A stretch of 64,000 nt of DNA, from the NCBI RefSeq assembly GCF_003151075.1, contig NZ_CP029482.1:2170001-2234000 (forward strand), given 5' to 3'. Shown here piece after piece: positions 25,472-34,463 of the stretch. Source of the DNA: Pseudomonas sp. 31-12. GTDB lineage: Bacteria; Pseudomonadota; Gammaproteobacteria; Pseudomonadales; Pseudomonadaceae. The translations under genes were made by a program, and so were the position numbers. Position 1 is the stretch's first letter. Each line of letters opens with the position of its first letter. The notes under the pieces are model-generated. The model had not been told where the DNA came from, ran no database searches, and saw nothing but the letters and a program-made list of their open reading frames with translations.

Positions 25472-28400
25472 TCACTTCCTGCGTGGGTTAGGGGTTGAGT
25501 AGCCCTTATAGCTGCCATCGGCGTTGACGGGGGTGACGCCGAGAATGTCTCGACTGTCTACTCCTCCAGGCAAAGCTATTTCAACCTCACCTCTATGTGG
25601 CGAAATTATGCCCAGTTTTTTATTCACATCTATCCCGCGAATATTTTTTATTACATAGACGAAGCCGTCTTCATACCCGTAGCCCGTTGCAAACTTTATA
25701 GCTTCCTTTTCTGAGGTTGAAGTGCTGACAAAGAAGCTGGGAGGGCTTCGATTGTCCAATGCGTGTAAATAGAGGTCCATGCTGTCTCCCAAGGGCTCAA
25801 AGCCAGCCTCAAATATCTCCCAAGATTCCCGTGAATCGCCGCGATATAAGTAACGGTTTTTGGGTTTAGGGGATGGGGGGCTGGGCTCACCTTCATCAAC
25901 CTTAACTGTCCCCGCCGGATCCTCATCCCCAAACGAAGGCCTCTTACACCCATCCCCTCCAGGACAATCATTCAACCCCAGCGGATCAACCCACCCCGTC
26001 GGATTGCGCGTGTACTGATACCCGTTTAACCCACCCGCCAACTTGCTCGGATCCGGCGTCAGATACCGTCCCACATCCGGGTTGTAATACCGGTGCCGGT
26101 TGTAGTGCAGCCCCGTCTCCGCATCGTAATACTGCCCCTGAAACCTCAACGGCTGATCCAGAACCTGATGGGTATCGCGATTGAGGCGAGTCAGGCGGCC
26201 GTAGGTCGTGTATTGCGCGGCCCAGATGATGTCGCCGCTGTAGTCGGTGAGTTCTTGCGGTGTACCGAGGTGGTCGAGTTGGTAGTAGAACGGGCAGGCC
26301 TGGCGTGGCCCTCTGCTGTCGAGCATGGCCAGTGGGCGGAAGGTGCCCGGTTCGTAGACGTAACTGCGGTAATGCTCGCTGCCACTTTCGGCGACGAGAT
26401 TGTCGCCTTGCCAGAAAAACTCGGTGGTGTTGCCATCGACGGTTTTGCTGATGCGGCGGCCGAAGGCGTCGTAGCGGTAGCTGGCGGTGCTGCCGTTCGG
26501 GAGCGTGGCGCCGATTAATCGATGCTGGCTGTCGTAGCGGTATTCGGTGACGAGTTTTTGTGCGGTGCCGCGGCGTTCGCGGATCAGGTTGCCAAAGGCG
26601 TCATAGTCGAAATGGCGATCGCCTTGCATCAGCAGGCGATTGCCTTTGAGGGTGGCCGGCCCGGGCCGGTCCTGCATCAACAGGTTGCCGGCGGGGTCGT
26701 GGGCGAAGCTTTCGGGTTGTTGGTCGCGGGAGTGGCGGACGCGGATCAGGCGGTCGAGCGGATCGTATTGATAGCTGCGTTGGCCATGACGGGTGTCGGC
26801 GATGTGTTCGAGATTGCCGTTGGCGCTGTAGGCATAGTCGCGGCGATACAGCTGTTGCTGGGGGTGGCTGATAGCGTGGGCTTTCAGACGACCCTGTTCA
26901 TCGTAGTCGTATTGGCTCGACAACATGCCTTGCTGACGCTGCAGCTCGCGGCCGGCTTTATACGTATGGCTTGTAAGGCGTGTGCCGTTGAGATCGATGG
27001 CTGTCAGCACACCGCCTTTGGCGTGGTGATAGTCGAGCTTGCTGTTGTCCGGCAGACGCAAATGGTTGAGCTTGCCGCAAGCGTCGTAGCCGTAGCGCAA
27101 CGTGCCCCAACCCTGATGCTCGGTGATCAGCCGATTGTGCTTGTCGTACGCGAACTCCAGCGGATGGTCGTGACCGTCATCGACGCTGGCCAATCGGCCG
27201 AGGCTGTCATAGCGATATTCGACGTTGACGCCATCGGGCAGGTTTTTGACCAGCAGGCGTCCGGCCGTATCCCGTTGGTAGCTCGTAAACAGCTGCGAGC
27301 CGTCATCGCCGAATTCGGTTTTTTCCAGGAGATGACCATTGAGGTCGTAGGCATACGCCGTGCGTCGGCCATCGAAGCCGGTTTCCTGTCGGATCAATCC
27401 ACCAGGCGTGTAGTCCAGCCGATAGTGTTCGCCGGATTCGTTTTCGATGTCCGTCAGTAGCAGCCGTGCATTGTCGTAGCGATAACGCAACTGCGTGCCG
27501 TCGGGGTTGATCCGGCGACTGACCAGGTGCAAGTCATTGTCGTATTCAAAACGGGTGACGCGCCCCAGCTCATCGCGTTCGGCGGTGATCTTGCCGTAGG
27601 CGTTGTAGCTGGACGCGCGGCTGGCGCCGGTAGGATTCACCGTCCTGATCAGTCGGCCAACGGCGTCCCATTGGTGTTGAGTGACGGCGCCGTGTTCGTC
27701 CTGACGGGTAATCTGCCGGCACAATACATCGTAGGAAAAACGCCGCTGACTGCCATCCGGCAACGTTTCTTCAATCAGTTGCCCGATTGCATCCCATACG
27801 AACACATGACGGCTGTTGTCTGGGTAGCGGATAGGCAGCAACCGTCCTCGAGCATCGTAGTGGTAGTGAGTGATGTGGCCGTCGGGGTCGATTGCCTCGG
27901 TGACATCACCCTGAGCATTGCGTTGGTATTTCCACACCGCTTTACCGTGATATCGCGCATGCAGGAAACCGTTGCGATATTCGTAGGACGTTGGCTCTTC
28001 TTCAGGAGGAATCAGCGCAATCAGCCGGCCAATCTCGTCGTAGCGGTATTCAGTAGTCGCCCCCAGCGGCCCCTGCTCGGCAATCAACTGGCCTTTTGGG
28101 TCGTATGCCTTTAGATACTCGCCGCCATCCGGCTCGACCCGACGCACCAATCGCGCTTTATCGTCATGGACATAGACCTCTTCACTACCATCGGCGTTTT
28201 TAACCAGAACCCCGCCGTCGTCGTCCCAGACATAGCGTGTATCCATCTGCGAAAAAGTCGCCCGGTGCCTGACGCATCTGGCGGCTTTGCCGGACCTTTC
28301 CCACTCCCAAAAGAAACTGGCCCCACCGGCCAGTTGCCGCTGGAGAATCACGTGTTGATCGTCGTAGTCGTACCGTTCGGCTTCGCCGGCAGCATTGGTC

Positions 28401-30328
28401 GCTTCGATCAGGCGGTGTCGGGCGTCGTAACGGTAGGCAATCAGCGTTTGCTCTGTATGCCAGGCATCTACCAATCCCTCCGCGGGGTGAAACGACTGAT
28501 ACTCGACCGCCACGATGTGCCTGCGCTCGTAACGCAAAAGCAGTGAGCGGCCTGCGCCGTTGTCGATGCGTTGAATGCGATCCTGGCGGTCGCGGGTGAT
28601 GTGCAGCCGGTTGTCGTAGGCATCACTGATGGTCGTCAGCCGACCATTCACAAAGTGATAAAACCGCACCTTTGCACCGGCCAGTGCGACCACCAATTCT
28701 TCAGGCTTGTTTCCCAGGTAAATCGCGGCCCGCGACAGGCTGTTATGAATTGCCGGACGCGAAAGACTGGGCTGCGGAAACGTCGTACGACGGTTTTCAT
28801 GGTCGGTCCAGACGACGTGTTCTGCGTCCAGTTCCAGCCGATGTGCCAGTGAATGACTCCAGCCCCGGCCCAGCCCGCAATCGAGTTCTACGGCGCTGGT
28901 TCGGTACAACCGGGTAAACGCAAACGGCAGCAAACCGTTCAGCGATCCGTCGTCGAGGGTCAGCAATTCTTCGCCGGTGACCATCGACACCGGGCAACCG
29001 TTGGTACAGGTCAACAGCCCGCAATCGGCGCTGTCTCCGTTGGGGTTTTTCGCTTGATCGGGAACGTCGTCACGGTGCTCCTGCCGGCCCAGTCGGGTCA
29101 TGGCGGCGGATTTGTCACGAGCAATGGCAACCGGGTTTTTCACTAACAAAACCGGCGTAGTGCCCGTGCTGATCTGTAACGGCACGGCGGGCGCGGGGTT
29201 CAGAGGAGCATTTCGGACATTGACTGCGAGGGGTTTGAGTACGCCCGCGTGGGTCGTCAGGTCGGACCTGGTGCCAAGCCCGGCCAACCTCAGGCTCGCG
29301 GCGGCCAGCCAGTTGCGCGCGCGGTCGGATTTGACCTTGTCCAGCACCTTCGCGCTGATGCCGAACTTCAATCCGGCAGCACCTGTGAAGCGCGCCAGCA
29401 GGAAGCCGATCAATATTCCTGTGCGAATCTGCGCCACGACTTCGGCAATGAACTGCGGCGGCAACATCCTCAGCCAACTGGTAATCGCCGCCAGATGAAT
29501 GAACATCAGCGGTTCATCACTCAACACCAGCAGCAGGTTGGCGATGGATTCCGCCGAAGCCTGCAGCAGTGTTTCAAGTTCGGTTTCGGTCAGGTATTCA
29601 AGGAGCTTTTCACTGTTGGCCTGCAGGTTCGCTATCAGCGCGTAGATCTGCTTCACGTCATCCCATAATCCGTTCAACGAAGCCTCGAAACCAAGCCAGT
29701 CAGCCTGCTGCAGAAGGCCGTAGCGCTTGATGAAACCGGCTTCGGCGAACTCGGCCCACGAGGGTTCGAACTCAGTCGTCCACTCGTTGCGCAGCCAGCC
29801 TTCCAGATCGCTGATGACGCCTTGATAGGAGGCGTAGAGCGCTTTGACATGCTCGGCGGAAACATTCGGGAAGAAGGTGATGCGGTAACGCAGGCTGCGC
29901 TCGCACTCTGGGATTTCGAGGATGCCGCTGGAGCCGATCTCGTCATAAACCGGCTCGCCGAATGTGCCGTCAGCGTTCAGAGGCTCAAGCATCACCGGCG
30001 TGTTGCCGATCGGCACGAACCGCGCCGCGTCGAACATGTGCACCAGTGTCAGGGGACCTGCTGCCGGGCACGCGGCGACGGTGGAGCTGACGGGAGTGGT
30101 GGAGTTTTTCGGCGCGGCCAGGCGAACGTCGTGACCGACCTTGAACACCTGCTCGACATCCAGCGACTGGCCGGTCCAGAAACTTTCAGCCCAGGCGTCG
30201 TAGTCATTGAGGCAAAGCCGAAAGTCACTGAGCAATGCTTCGACGTTCGGCTGCTCGGGGTCCATGGCGGCGACCACCAGCAGGCCAATGGCGTTATTCA
30301 AGGCCAGTACCTTGTCAGGTACGAACAT
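25472..30328 (-). CDS. Rhs-repeat polymorphic toxin with C-terminal ADP-ribosyltransferase domain
   Basis: 1618 residues. Residues 1-~440 are a Pseudomonas-type N-terminal region with a hydrophobic stretch near 300; no PAAR motif is seen. A DUF6531-like segment starts ~445 (CPVSMVTGEELLTLDDGSL). YD/Rhs repeats fill ~560-1380. The conserved core end RYLTPDPSKLAGGLNGYQYT...NPTGWVDPLGL lies at ~1415-1452. The exchangeable tip (~1453-1618) has the arginine-specific ART pattern: R1496 in YRGDSR, STS at 1535-1537, and E1581-x-E1583 in GEVEIALPGG. Rhs proteins encapsulate and deliver toxins, often by type VI secretion; no vgrG, hcp or chaperone gene is here. Confidence 0.88.
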   Translation of the reverse strand: MFVPDKVLALNNAIGLLVVAAMDPEQPNVEALLSDFRLCLNDYDAWAESFWTGQSLDVEQVFKVGHDVRLAAPKNSTTPVSSTVAACPAAGPLTLVHMFDAARFVPIGNTPVMLEPLNADGTFGEPVYDEIGSSGILEIPECERSLRYRITFFPNVSAEHVKALYASYQGVISDLEGWLRNEWTTEFEPSWAEFAEAGFIKRYGLLQQADWLGFEASLNGLWDDVKQIYALIANLQANSEKLLEYLTETELETLLQASAESIANLLLVLSDEPLMFIHLAAITSWLRMLPPQFIAEVVAQIRTGILIGFLLARFTGAAGLKFGISAKVLDKVKSDRARNWLAAASLRLAGLGTRSDLTTHAGVLKPLAVNVRNAPLNPAPAVPLQISTGTTPVLLVKNPVAIARDKSAAMTRLGRQEHRDDVPDQAKNPNGDSADCGLLTCTNGCPVSMVTGEELLTLDDGSLNGLLPFAFTRLYRTSAVELDCGLGRGWSHSLAHRLELDAEHVVWTDHENRRTTFPQPSLSRPAIHNSLSRAAIYLGNKPEELVVALAGAKVRFYHFVNGRLTTISDAYDNRLHITRDRQDRIQRIDNGAGRSLLLRYERRHIVAVEYQSFHPAEGLVDAWHTEQTLIAYRYDARHRLIEATNAAGEAERYDYDDQHVILQRQLAGGASFFWEWERSGKAARCVRHRATFSQMDTRYVWDDDGGVLVKNADGSEEVYVHDDKARLVRRVEPDGGEYLKAYDPKGQLIAEQGPLGATTEYRYDEIGRLIALIPPEEEPTSYEYRNGFLHARYHGKAVWKYQRNAQGDVTEAIDPDGHITHYHYDARGRLLPIRYPDNSRHVFVWDAIGQLIEETLPDGSQRRFSYDVLCRQITRQDEHGAVTQHQWDAVGRLIRTVNPTGASRASSYNAYGKITAERDELGRVTRFEYDNDLHLVSRRINPDGTQLRYRYDNARLLLTDIENESGEHYRLDYTPGGLIRQETGFDGRRTAYAYDLNGHLLEKTEFGDDGSQLFTSYQRDTAGRLLVKNLPDGVNVEYRYDSLGRLASVDDGHDHPLEFAYDKHNRLITEHQGWGTLRYGYDACGKLNHLRLPDNSKLDYHHAKGGVLTAIDLNGTRLTSHTYKAGRELQRQQGMLSSQYDYDEQGRLKAHAISHPQQQLYRRDYAYSANGNLEHIADTRHGQRSYQYDPLDRLIRVRHSRDQQPESFAHDPAGNLLMQDRPGPATLKGNRLLMQGDRHFDYDAFGNLIRERRGTAQKLVTEYRYDSQHRLIGATLPNGSTASYRYDAFGRRISKTVDGNTTEFFWQGDNLVAESGSEHYRSYVYEPGTFRPLAMLDSRGPRQACPFYYQLDHLGTPQELTDYSGDIIWAAQYTTYGRLTRLNRDTHQVLDQPLRFQGQYYDAETGLHYNRHRYYNPDVGRYLTPDPSKLAGGLNGYQYTRNPTGWVDPLGLNDCPGGDGCKRPSFGDEDPAGTVKVDEGEPSPPSPKPKNRYLYRGDSRESWEIFEAGFEPLGDSMDLYLHALDNRSPPSFFVSTSTSEKEAIKFATGYGYEDGFVYVIKNIRGIDVNKKLGIISPHRGEVEIALPGGVDSRDILGVTPVNADGSYKGYSTPNPRRK

Positions 30329-30580
30329 TCGCAGTCCCTCGCGCAGATCAAGTTTGAGTGCGAGACTTTGCTTGGGATCAACGGGTAAAGAAGTCGGGAA
30401 AAGAGGCGTTTTATGTAGGGAAAATCGCTAAATGACGACGAGCACTTTTTGTATCTGTCAGGCATTGCCCGTTGCTCGATGGCTGCCGCGCTCGCTATGC
30501 TGCTGAATCCTTTAATCGATCACGGACCCGGCCGCACCTGAGCCGCCTCTGGGATGTCATTAGAAAACGGATCAGATGCG

Positions 30581-31276
30581 ATGAATGCACCGCTGAATGA
30601 ATTCGGCCCGATCAAGGCCGTGATTTTCGATATGGACGGCTTGCTGCTGGACACCGAGGGCATCTATACCGAGGTTACATCCCTGATTGCTGCGCGTTAC
30701 GGTCGGGTTTTCGACTGGAGCATCAAACAGAACATCATCGGTCGTGGCGCGGGTGATCTGGCGCGGTATGTGGTCGAGGCGCTGGAGCTGCCCATCACCG
30801 CCGAAGAGTTTCTGGTGATTCGCGAGCCGCTGATGCGCGAGCGTTTTCCGCAAGCGCTGGCGATGCCCGGCGCCGAGGAACTGGTCCGGCACTTGAAAGC
30901 CAACAACATCCCGATTGCGGTTGGCACCAGTTCTTCGCGCCAGTCGTTCGGCCAGAAAACCACCTTGCATCGCGACTGGTTCGCGCTGTTCGATTTTATT
31001 GTGACGGCCGATGACCCTGAAGTCGGCGCGGCCAAACCGGCGCCGGACATCTTTCTGACGGCAGCGCGGCGCTTGGGCGTTGCGCCTGAAGATTGCCTGG
31101 TGTTCGAAGATTCGCCGTTCGGGGTTACGGCAGCGAAAGCGGCGGGGATGACGGCGATTGCGATTCCCGATGCGGCGATGGCTGACGAAAAGTACGCACA
31201 CGCCGATGGGATTCTTCGTACGTTGAAGGCGTTCAAGCCAAGTGCTTGTGGTTTGCCAGCGCTCGAATGGACTTAA
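30581..31276 (+). CDS. HAD-superfamily phosphatase (beta-phosphoglucomutase / pseudouridine-phosphatase-like)
   Basis: 231 residues, subfamily IA HAD hydrolase. Motif I is VIFDMDGLLLDTE (D17, D19 from this start), motif II the VGTSSSR turn, motif III the lysine in GAAKPAPDIF, motif IV VFEDSPFGVTAA. This combination is that of small-metabolite phosphatases such as pseudouridine-5'-phosphatase. Neither the ATG at 30581 nor the one nine codons upstream (30554) has a strong ribosome-binding site; homologue-like alignment of the N-terminus favours 30581. Confidence 0.85.
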   Translation: MNAPLNEFGPIKAVIFDMDGLLLDTEGIYTEVTSLIAARYGRVFDWSIKQNIIGRGAGDLARYVVEALELPITAEEFLVIREPLMRERFPQALAMPGAEELVRHLKANNIPIAVGTSSSRQSFGQKTTLHRDWFALFDFIVTADDPEVGAAKPAPDIFLTAARRLGVAPEDCLVFEDSPFGVTAAKAAGMTAIAIPDAAMADEKYAHADGILRTLKAFKPSACGLPALEWT

Positions 31277-31286
31277 CGACGATCAA

Positions 31287-31377
31287 TGTGGGAGCGGGCT
31301 TGCTCGCGAAGAGGGAGTGTCAGACAACATCAATGTCGCCTGACACTACGCTTTCGCGAGCTAGCCCGCTCCCACAT
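31287..31377. repeat. REPIN, GTGGGAGCGGGCTTGC type
   Basis: Arms TGTGGGAGCGGGCTTGCTCG and CGAGCTAGCCCGCTCCCACA around a spacer containing GTGTCAG/CTGACAC; it separates convergent genes. Confidence 0.88.
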
Positions 31378-31396
31378 TTGGTTAGCGTTTAAAGCA

Positions 31397-32143
31397 TCAG
31401 GCGCCAAAACCACCGTCGATGGTCAGGCTCGCCCCGGTGATGTAACCGGCTTCCGGTCCTACCAGGTAGGCAACGAAGCTGGCGATTTCTTCGGATTTGC
31501 CGTAGCGACCCACCGCCATCAGCGGGATCAGGCTCTCGGCGAAGTCGCCACTGGCCGGGTTCATGTCGGTGTCGACCGGGCCCGGTTGCACGTTGTTGAT
31601 GGTGATGCCGCGTGGGCCCAAGTCGCGGGCCAGGCCTTTGGTCAGGCCAACCAGTGCTGATTTACTCATGGCGTACGGGCCGCCACCGGCGAAGGGCATG
31701 CGGTCGGCGTTGGTGCTGCCGATGTTGATGATGCGACCGCCTTCAGTCATGTGTTTGGCGGCGGCCTGGGTGGCGATGAACACGCTGCGCACGTTGATGG
31801 CCAATGTCTGGTCGAAATCTTCGAGTTTGAAATCCTCCAGTGGCGCAACAGCCAGCACGCCGGCGTTGTTGACGAGGATGTCCAGGCGGCCAAAGGCTTC
31901 TACGGTGGCGTTCACGGCATTGCGAATGGCCTCGGCGTCGGCGCTGTCAGCCTTGATGGCGAGGGCTTTGCCGCCGTTACCGATGATGCTGTTTTGCAAG
32001 GCTTCGGCTTTGGCTGTGGAACTGACGTAAGTGAAGGCAACGGTCGCGCCTTCAGCAGCCAGGCGCTGGACAATGGCTGCGCCGATGCCGCGGGACCCGC
32101 CTTGAATCAAAGCCACTTTGCCGCTGAGGTTCTGAGTAGTCAT
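31397..32143 (-). CDS. short-chain dehydrogenase/reductase (FabG-like)
   Basis: 248 residues. NAD(P)-binding GGSRGIG at 15-21, NNAG at 92-95, and catalytic S143, Y157, K161 (YAMSK). The C-terminus (GYITGASLTIDGGFGA) is typical of classical SDRs. Substrate not known; the FabG-like sequence does not prove a fatty acid role. It is transcribed away from a LysR-type gene 126 nt away, the usual sign that the regulator controls it. Confidence 0.9.
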   Translation of the reverse strand: MTTQNLSGKVALIQGGSRGIGAAIVQRLAAEGATVAFTYVSSTAKAEALQNSIIGNGGKALAIKADSADAEAIRNAVNATVEAFGRLDILVNNAGVLAVAPLEDFKLEDFDQTLAINVRSVFIATQAAAKHMTEGGRIINIGSTNADRMPFAGGGPYAMSKSALVGLTKGLARDLGPRGITINNVQPGPVDTDMNPASGDFAESLIPLMAVGRYGKSEEIASFVAYLVGPEAGYITGASLTIDGGFGA

Positions 32144-32269
32144 GTCGATCTCCAGAGTCCCGAGGCGAGATTGTCTCGGTTGATGGAGCCTAGTATTGAT
32201 TGAGGATTACACGCTGAGTAGACGGCAATTGCGATAGTCTGTGTAAACCAGAAGTTTATAGTGGTGCCT

Positions 32270-33193
32270 ATGGAAACCTTCAGCAGTATCGAATGCTTCG
32301 TGCGCAGCGCCGAGGTTGGCAGCTTCGCCGAAGCCGCGCGACGCTTGAGCCTGACCCCGGCGGCGGTGGGCAAAAGTGTCGCCAAGCTCGAGGCCCGACT
32401 GGGTGTGCGGCTGTTCCAGCGCAGCACGCGCAGCCTGACGCTGACTGAGGCCGGTCATCTGTTTCTCGGCGAAGTCAGTTCCAGCCTGCACACGATTCAG
32501 AATGCGGTGGCTAACCTCGCCAGCGCCGAAGGGCGGCCGGCGGGAACACTGAAGGTCAGCATGGGTACGGTGTTTGGGCGTCTATATATCGTGCCCTTGC
32601 TGGGTGAGTTTCTTCGGCGTTTTCCGGCGATCAACCCGGACTGGCATTTCGATAACCGTCAGGTCGATCTTATCGCTCAGGGTTTCGATGCGGCGATCGG
32701 TGGGGGATTCGAACTGCCGCAGGGCGTGGTGGCGCGCAAGCTGACCCCGGCGCATCGGGTGTTGGTGGCATCAACGGATTATCTGGCTGCGCGGCCTGTG
32801 ATCGTCGAGCCCGATCAACTCAAGGACCACGATGGCATCCTGATTCGCTCCCCACAGACAGGCCGTGTGCGTTCCTGGCAATTGACCAGTCGCACTCAGC
32901 AACACAACCCGCTGACGCTCAAGGCGCGAATGACCATGAGCGATTCGGAAGCGGCGTGCGCGACGGCGGCCCAGGGGTTGGGCATTGCATTGGTGAGCAT
33001 GCCGTTTGCTGTGCAGTATCTGGAGGCCGGGACGTTGCAACGGGTGTTACCTGACTGGTATGTCGACGACGGCAATATTTCTATCTATTACGCAGAACAC
33101 AAACTGCTGCCGGGCAAGACCCGAGCGTTTGTGGATTTCATTATTGAGCTGTTTGCGGAGCAGGGGTTGGGGCAGCGGTTCAGTGCGGTTTGA
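32270..33193 (+). CDS. LysR-family transcriptional regulator
   Basis: 307 residues. Winged helix-turn-helix at 1-60 (SFAEAARRLSLTPAAVGKSVAKLEARLGVRLF), then a periplasmic-binding-like effector domain (GTLKVSMGTVFGRLYIVPLL...). METFSSIECF is the standard opening; an in-frame ATG... three codons upstream (32261) is less likely. Divergent from the SDR gene, which it probably controls from the shared intergenic region. Inducer unknown. Confidence 0.92.
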   Translation: METFSSIECFVRSAEVGSFAEAARRLSLTPAAVGKSVAKLEARLGVRLFQRSTRSLTLTEAGHLFLGEVSSSLHTIQNAVANLASAEGRPAGTLKVSMGTVFGRLYIVPLLGEFLRRFPAINPDWHFDNRQVDLIAQGFDAAIGGGFELPQGVVARKLTPAHRVLVASTDYLAARPVIVEPDQLKDHDGILIRSPQTGRVRSWQLTSRTQQHNPLTLKARMTMSDSEAACATAAQGLGIALVSMPFAVQYLEAGTLQRVLPDWYVDDGNISIYYAEHKLLPGKTRAFVDFIIELFAEQGLGQRFSAV

Positions 33194-33216
33194 GTTTGGC
33201 TTGATTGCGAGTAGTC

Positions 33217-33297
33217 CCCATCGCGGGCAAGCCACGCTCCCACAGGGATTTGTGTCGTTCATAGAACCCTGTGGGAGCGGGCTTGCCCGCGATGGGG
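33217..33297. repeat. REP pair, reversed arm order
   Basis: CCCATCGCGGGCAAGCC...GCTCCCACAGGG and CCCTGTGGGAGCGGGCTTGC...CGATGGGG face each other in the opposite sense to most REPINs here; the left arm has a short deletion (AAGCCACGCTCC). Confidence 0.8.
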
Positions 33298-33307
33298 TCG
33301 ACTCGGT

Positions 33308-34036
33308 CTATCTGCCAAACCGCCCCGGCCAACCAATAATGTTCTTCGGCCGAGGCGTCGCATACGTCCGCACCTTGGAAGTGGACAACCCCAACCGCAC
33401 CAGCGACTCGGCAATCGTCACCGCCGCCGTCACCCCATCCACCACCGGAACCCCGGTGCGCTGGCGAATCTGTTCATCCAGCCCGGCCATCCCGCCACAG
33501 CCGAGGCAAATCACTTCGGCCTTGTCCTCAAGCACGGCCAATTCCGCCTGACGAACAATCGCTTCCAGCGCCCGCTGCGGTTCGGATTCGAGTTCCAGCA
33601 CCGCCAGGCCACTGGCCCGCACCGACGCGCAGCGGTCCCACAGCCCCGACAGTTTCAGTCGATCCTCGATCAGGGGCACGGTGCGGTCCAGCGTGGTGAC
33701 CACCGAGTAGGCATGGCCCAGGAACATCGCTGTGCTGGCCGCCGCATCGGTAATGTCCACCACCGGTACGTTGAGCAATTCCTGCAAACCTTCGCGACCG
33801 TGCTCGCCATAACCGGCCTGGATCACGGCGTCGAAGGGTTGATCGTAAGCCATCACCCGGTCCATCACCGCGATGGCGGCCAGGTAGCTTTCGAAATTGC
33901 CCTCGACGGAGTCGGCGCCAAAGTAGGGCGTCAGACCAATGATTTCGGTACCCGGCGCGGCCACGGCTTGTGCGGAACGAGCGATGGCCTGGGTGATGGA
34001 TTCGGTGGTGTTGACGTTGACCACGAGTATTCGCAT
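33308..34036 (-). CDS. Asp/Glu/hydantoin racemase-family protein with Gly/Cys active site
   Basis: 242 residues, starting MRILVVNVNTTESIT (MN[VP]NT opening of the family). The second catalytic cysteine is present (C180 in CLGCGG), but the first position, usually the Cys of a CFGDPG-like segment, is G75 in QAGYGEHG. A racemase needs both acids/bases; Gly/Cys is, from memory, the arrangement of arylmalonate decarboxylase. Function is thus open: racemase subfamily, decarboxylase or isomerase. GAAGGA lies upstream of the ATG. In relatives this gene sits beside an NCS1 permease, of which only a remnant remains here. Confidence 0.82.
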   Translation of the reverse strand: MRILVVNVNTTESITQAIARSAQAVAAPGTEIIGLTPYFGADSVEGNFESYLAAIAVMDRVMAYDQPFDAVIQAGYGEHGREGLQELLNVPVVDITDAAASTAMFLGHAYSVVTTLDRTVPLIEDRLKLSGLWDRCASVRASGLAVLELESEPQRALEAIVRQAELAVLEDKAEVICLGCGGMAGLDEQIRQRTGVPVVDGVTAAVTIAESLVRLGLSTSKVRTYATPRPKNIIGWPGRFGR

Positions 34037-34060
34037 GGAAAATCCTTCTTCGCTGTACAA

Positions 34061-34146
34061 CTACGGCACGTTGATCTGGCCTTTTCGTACAAGCCAGTAG
34101 TCGACCGTAGAGCGGCCGAGCAGGGCGCCGAGGCCGGACTTACGGA
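34061..34146 (-). pseudogene. remnant of an NCS1-family permease C-terminus
   Basis: On the - strand the frame reads SGLGALLGRSTVDYWLVRKG then QINVP before a stop (TAG at 34063-34061), continuing in frame LYSEEG. Allantoin/hydantoin NCS1 permeases end in a VDYWLVRKG...VNVPDLYSE-like segment. A stop codon and a deletion near LLGR break it, and nothing permease-like precedes it. Recognition is from pattern only. Confidence 0.55.
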
Positions 34147-34463
34147 TCTAAGTGTGTGTATGTTTTTAAATGATTGTATACAAAGAATGTATGCGCTTAA
34201 GCCAGATCCATGCCAGATACGGATCCATAAAAATCGCTTCTAATTTCGTTTTGTTGATGGATCACAATAAGTGACTGAAAAAAGGCGATATAAATTGACC
34301 GGTTGAACAGGTATTTATTTTCCGTCGGAGGATGTGGGAAAGCTCGACTGGGGAAGTCAGGAAAAGAGGGTGTAACCTTTTGGGGCGCACAAATGAAAAG
34401 TGCACACAAAAATGGCACCTATGGTGATATTTGTGTACACATCTTTGAGGCAGGTCACAGAAC
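34147..34463. other. AT-rich intergenic region with palindromes
   Basis: About 320 bases with no supported gene. It contains the palindrome TTGTATACAA (34174-34183) and an imperfect inverted repeat GTGCACACAAA...TTTGTGTACAC (34399-34441). Composition is distinctly AT-richer than the flanks, consistent with a relic left after loss of a permease gene. Confidence 0.45.

Noticed and set aside
26093..29668. Several + strand frames opposite the Rhs gene
   Set aside because: Their valine- and alanine-rich translations are antisense to YD repeats; no starts with ribosome-binding sites.
34331..34430. Short frame after CGGAGG starting MWESSTGEVRKRG
   Set aside because: The ribosome-binding site is good, but the ~30-codon product shows no fold or family and lies in decayed, AT-rich sequence.
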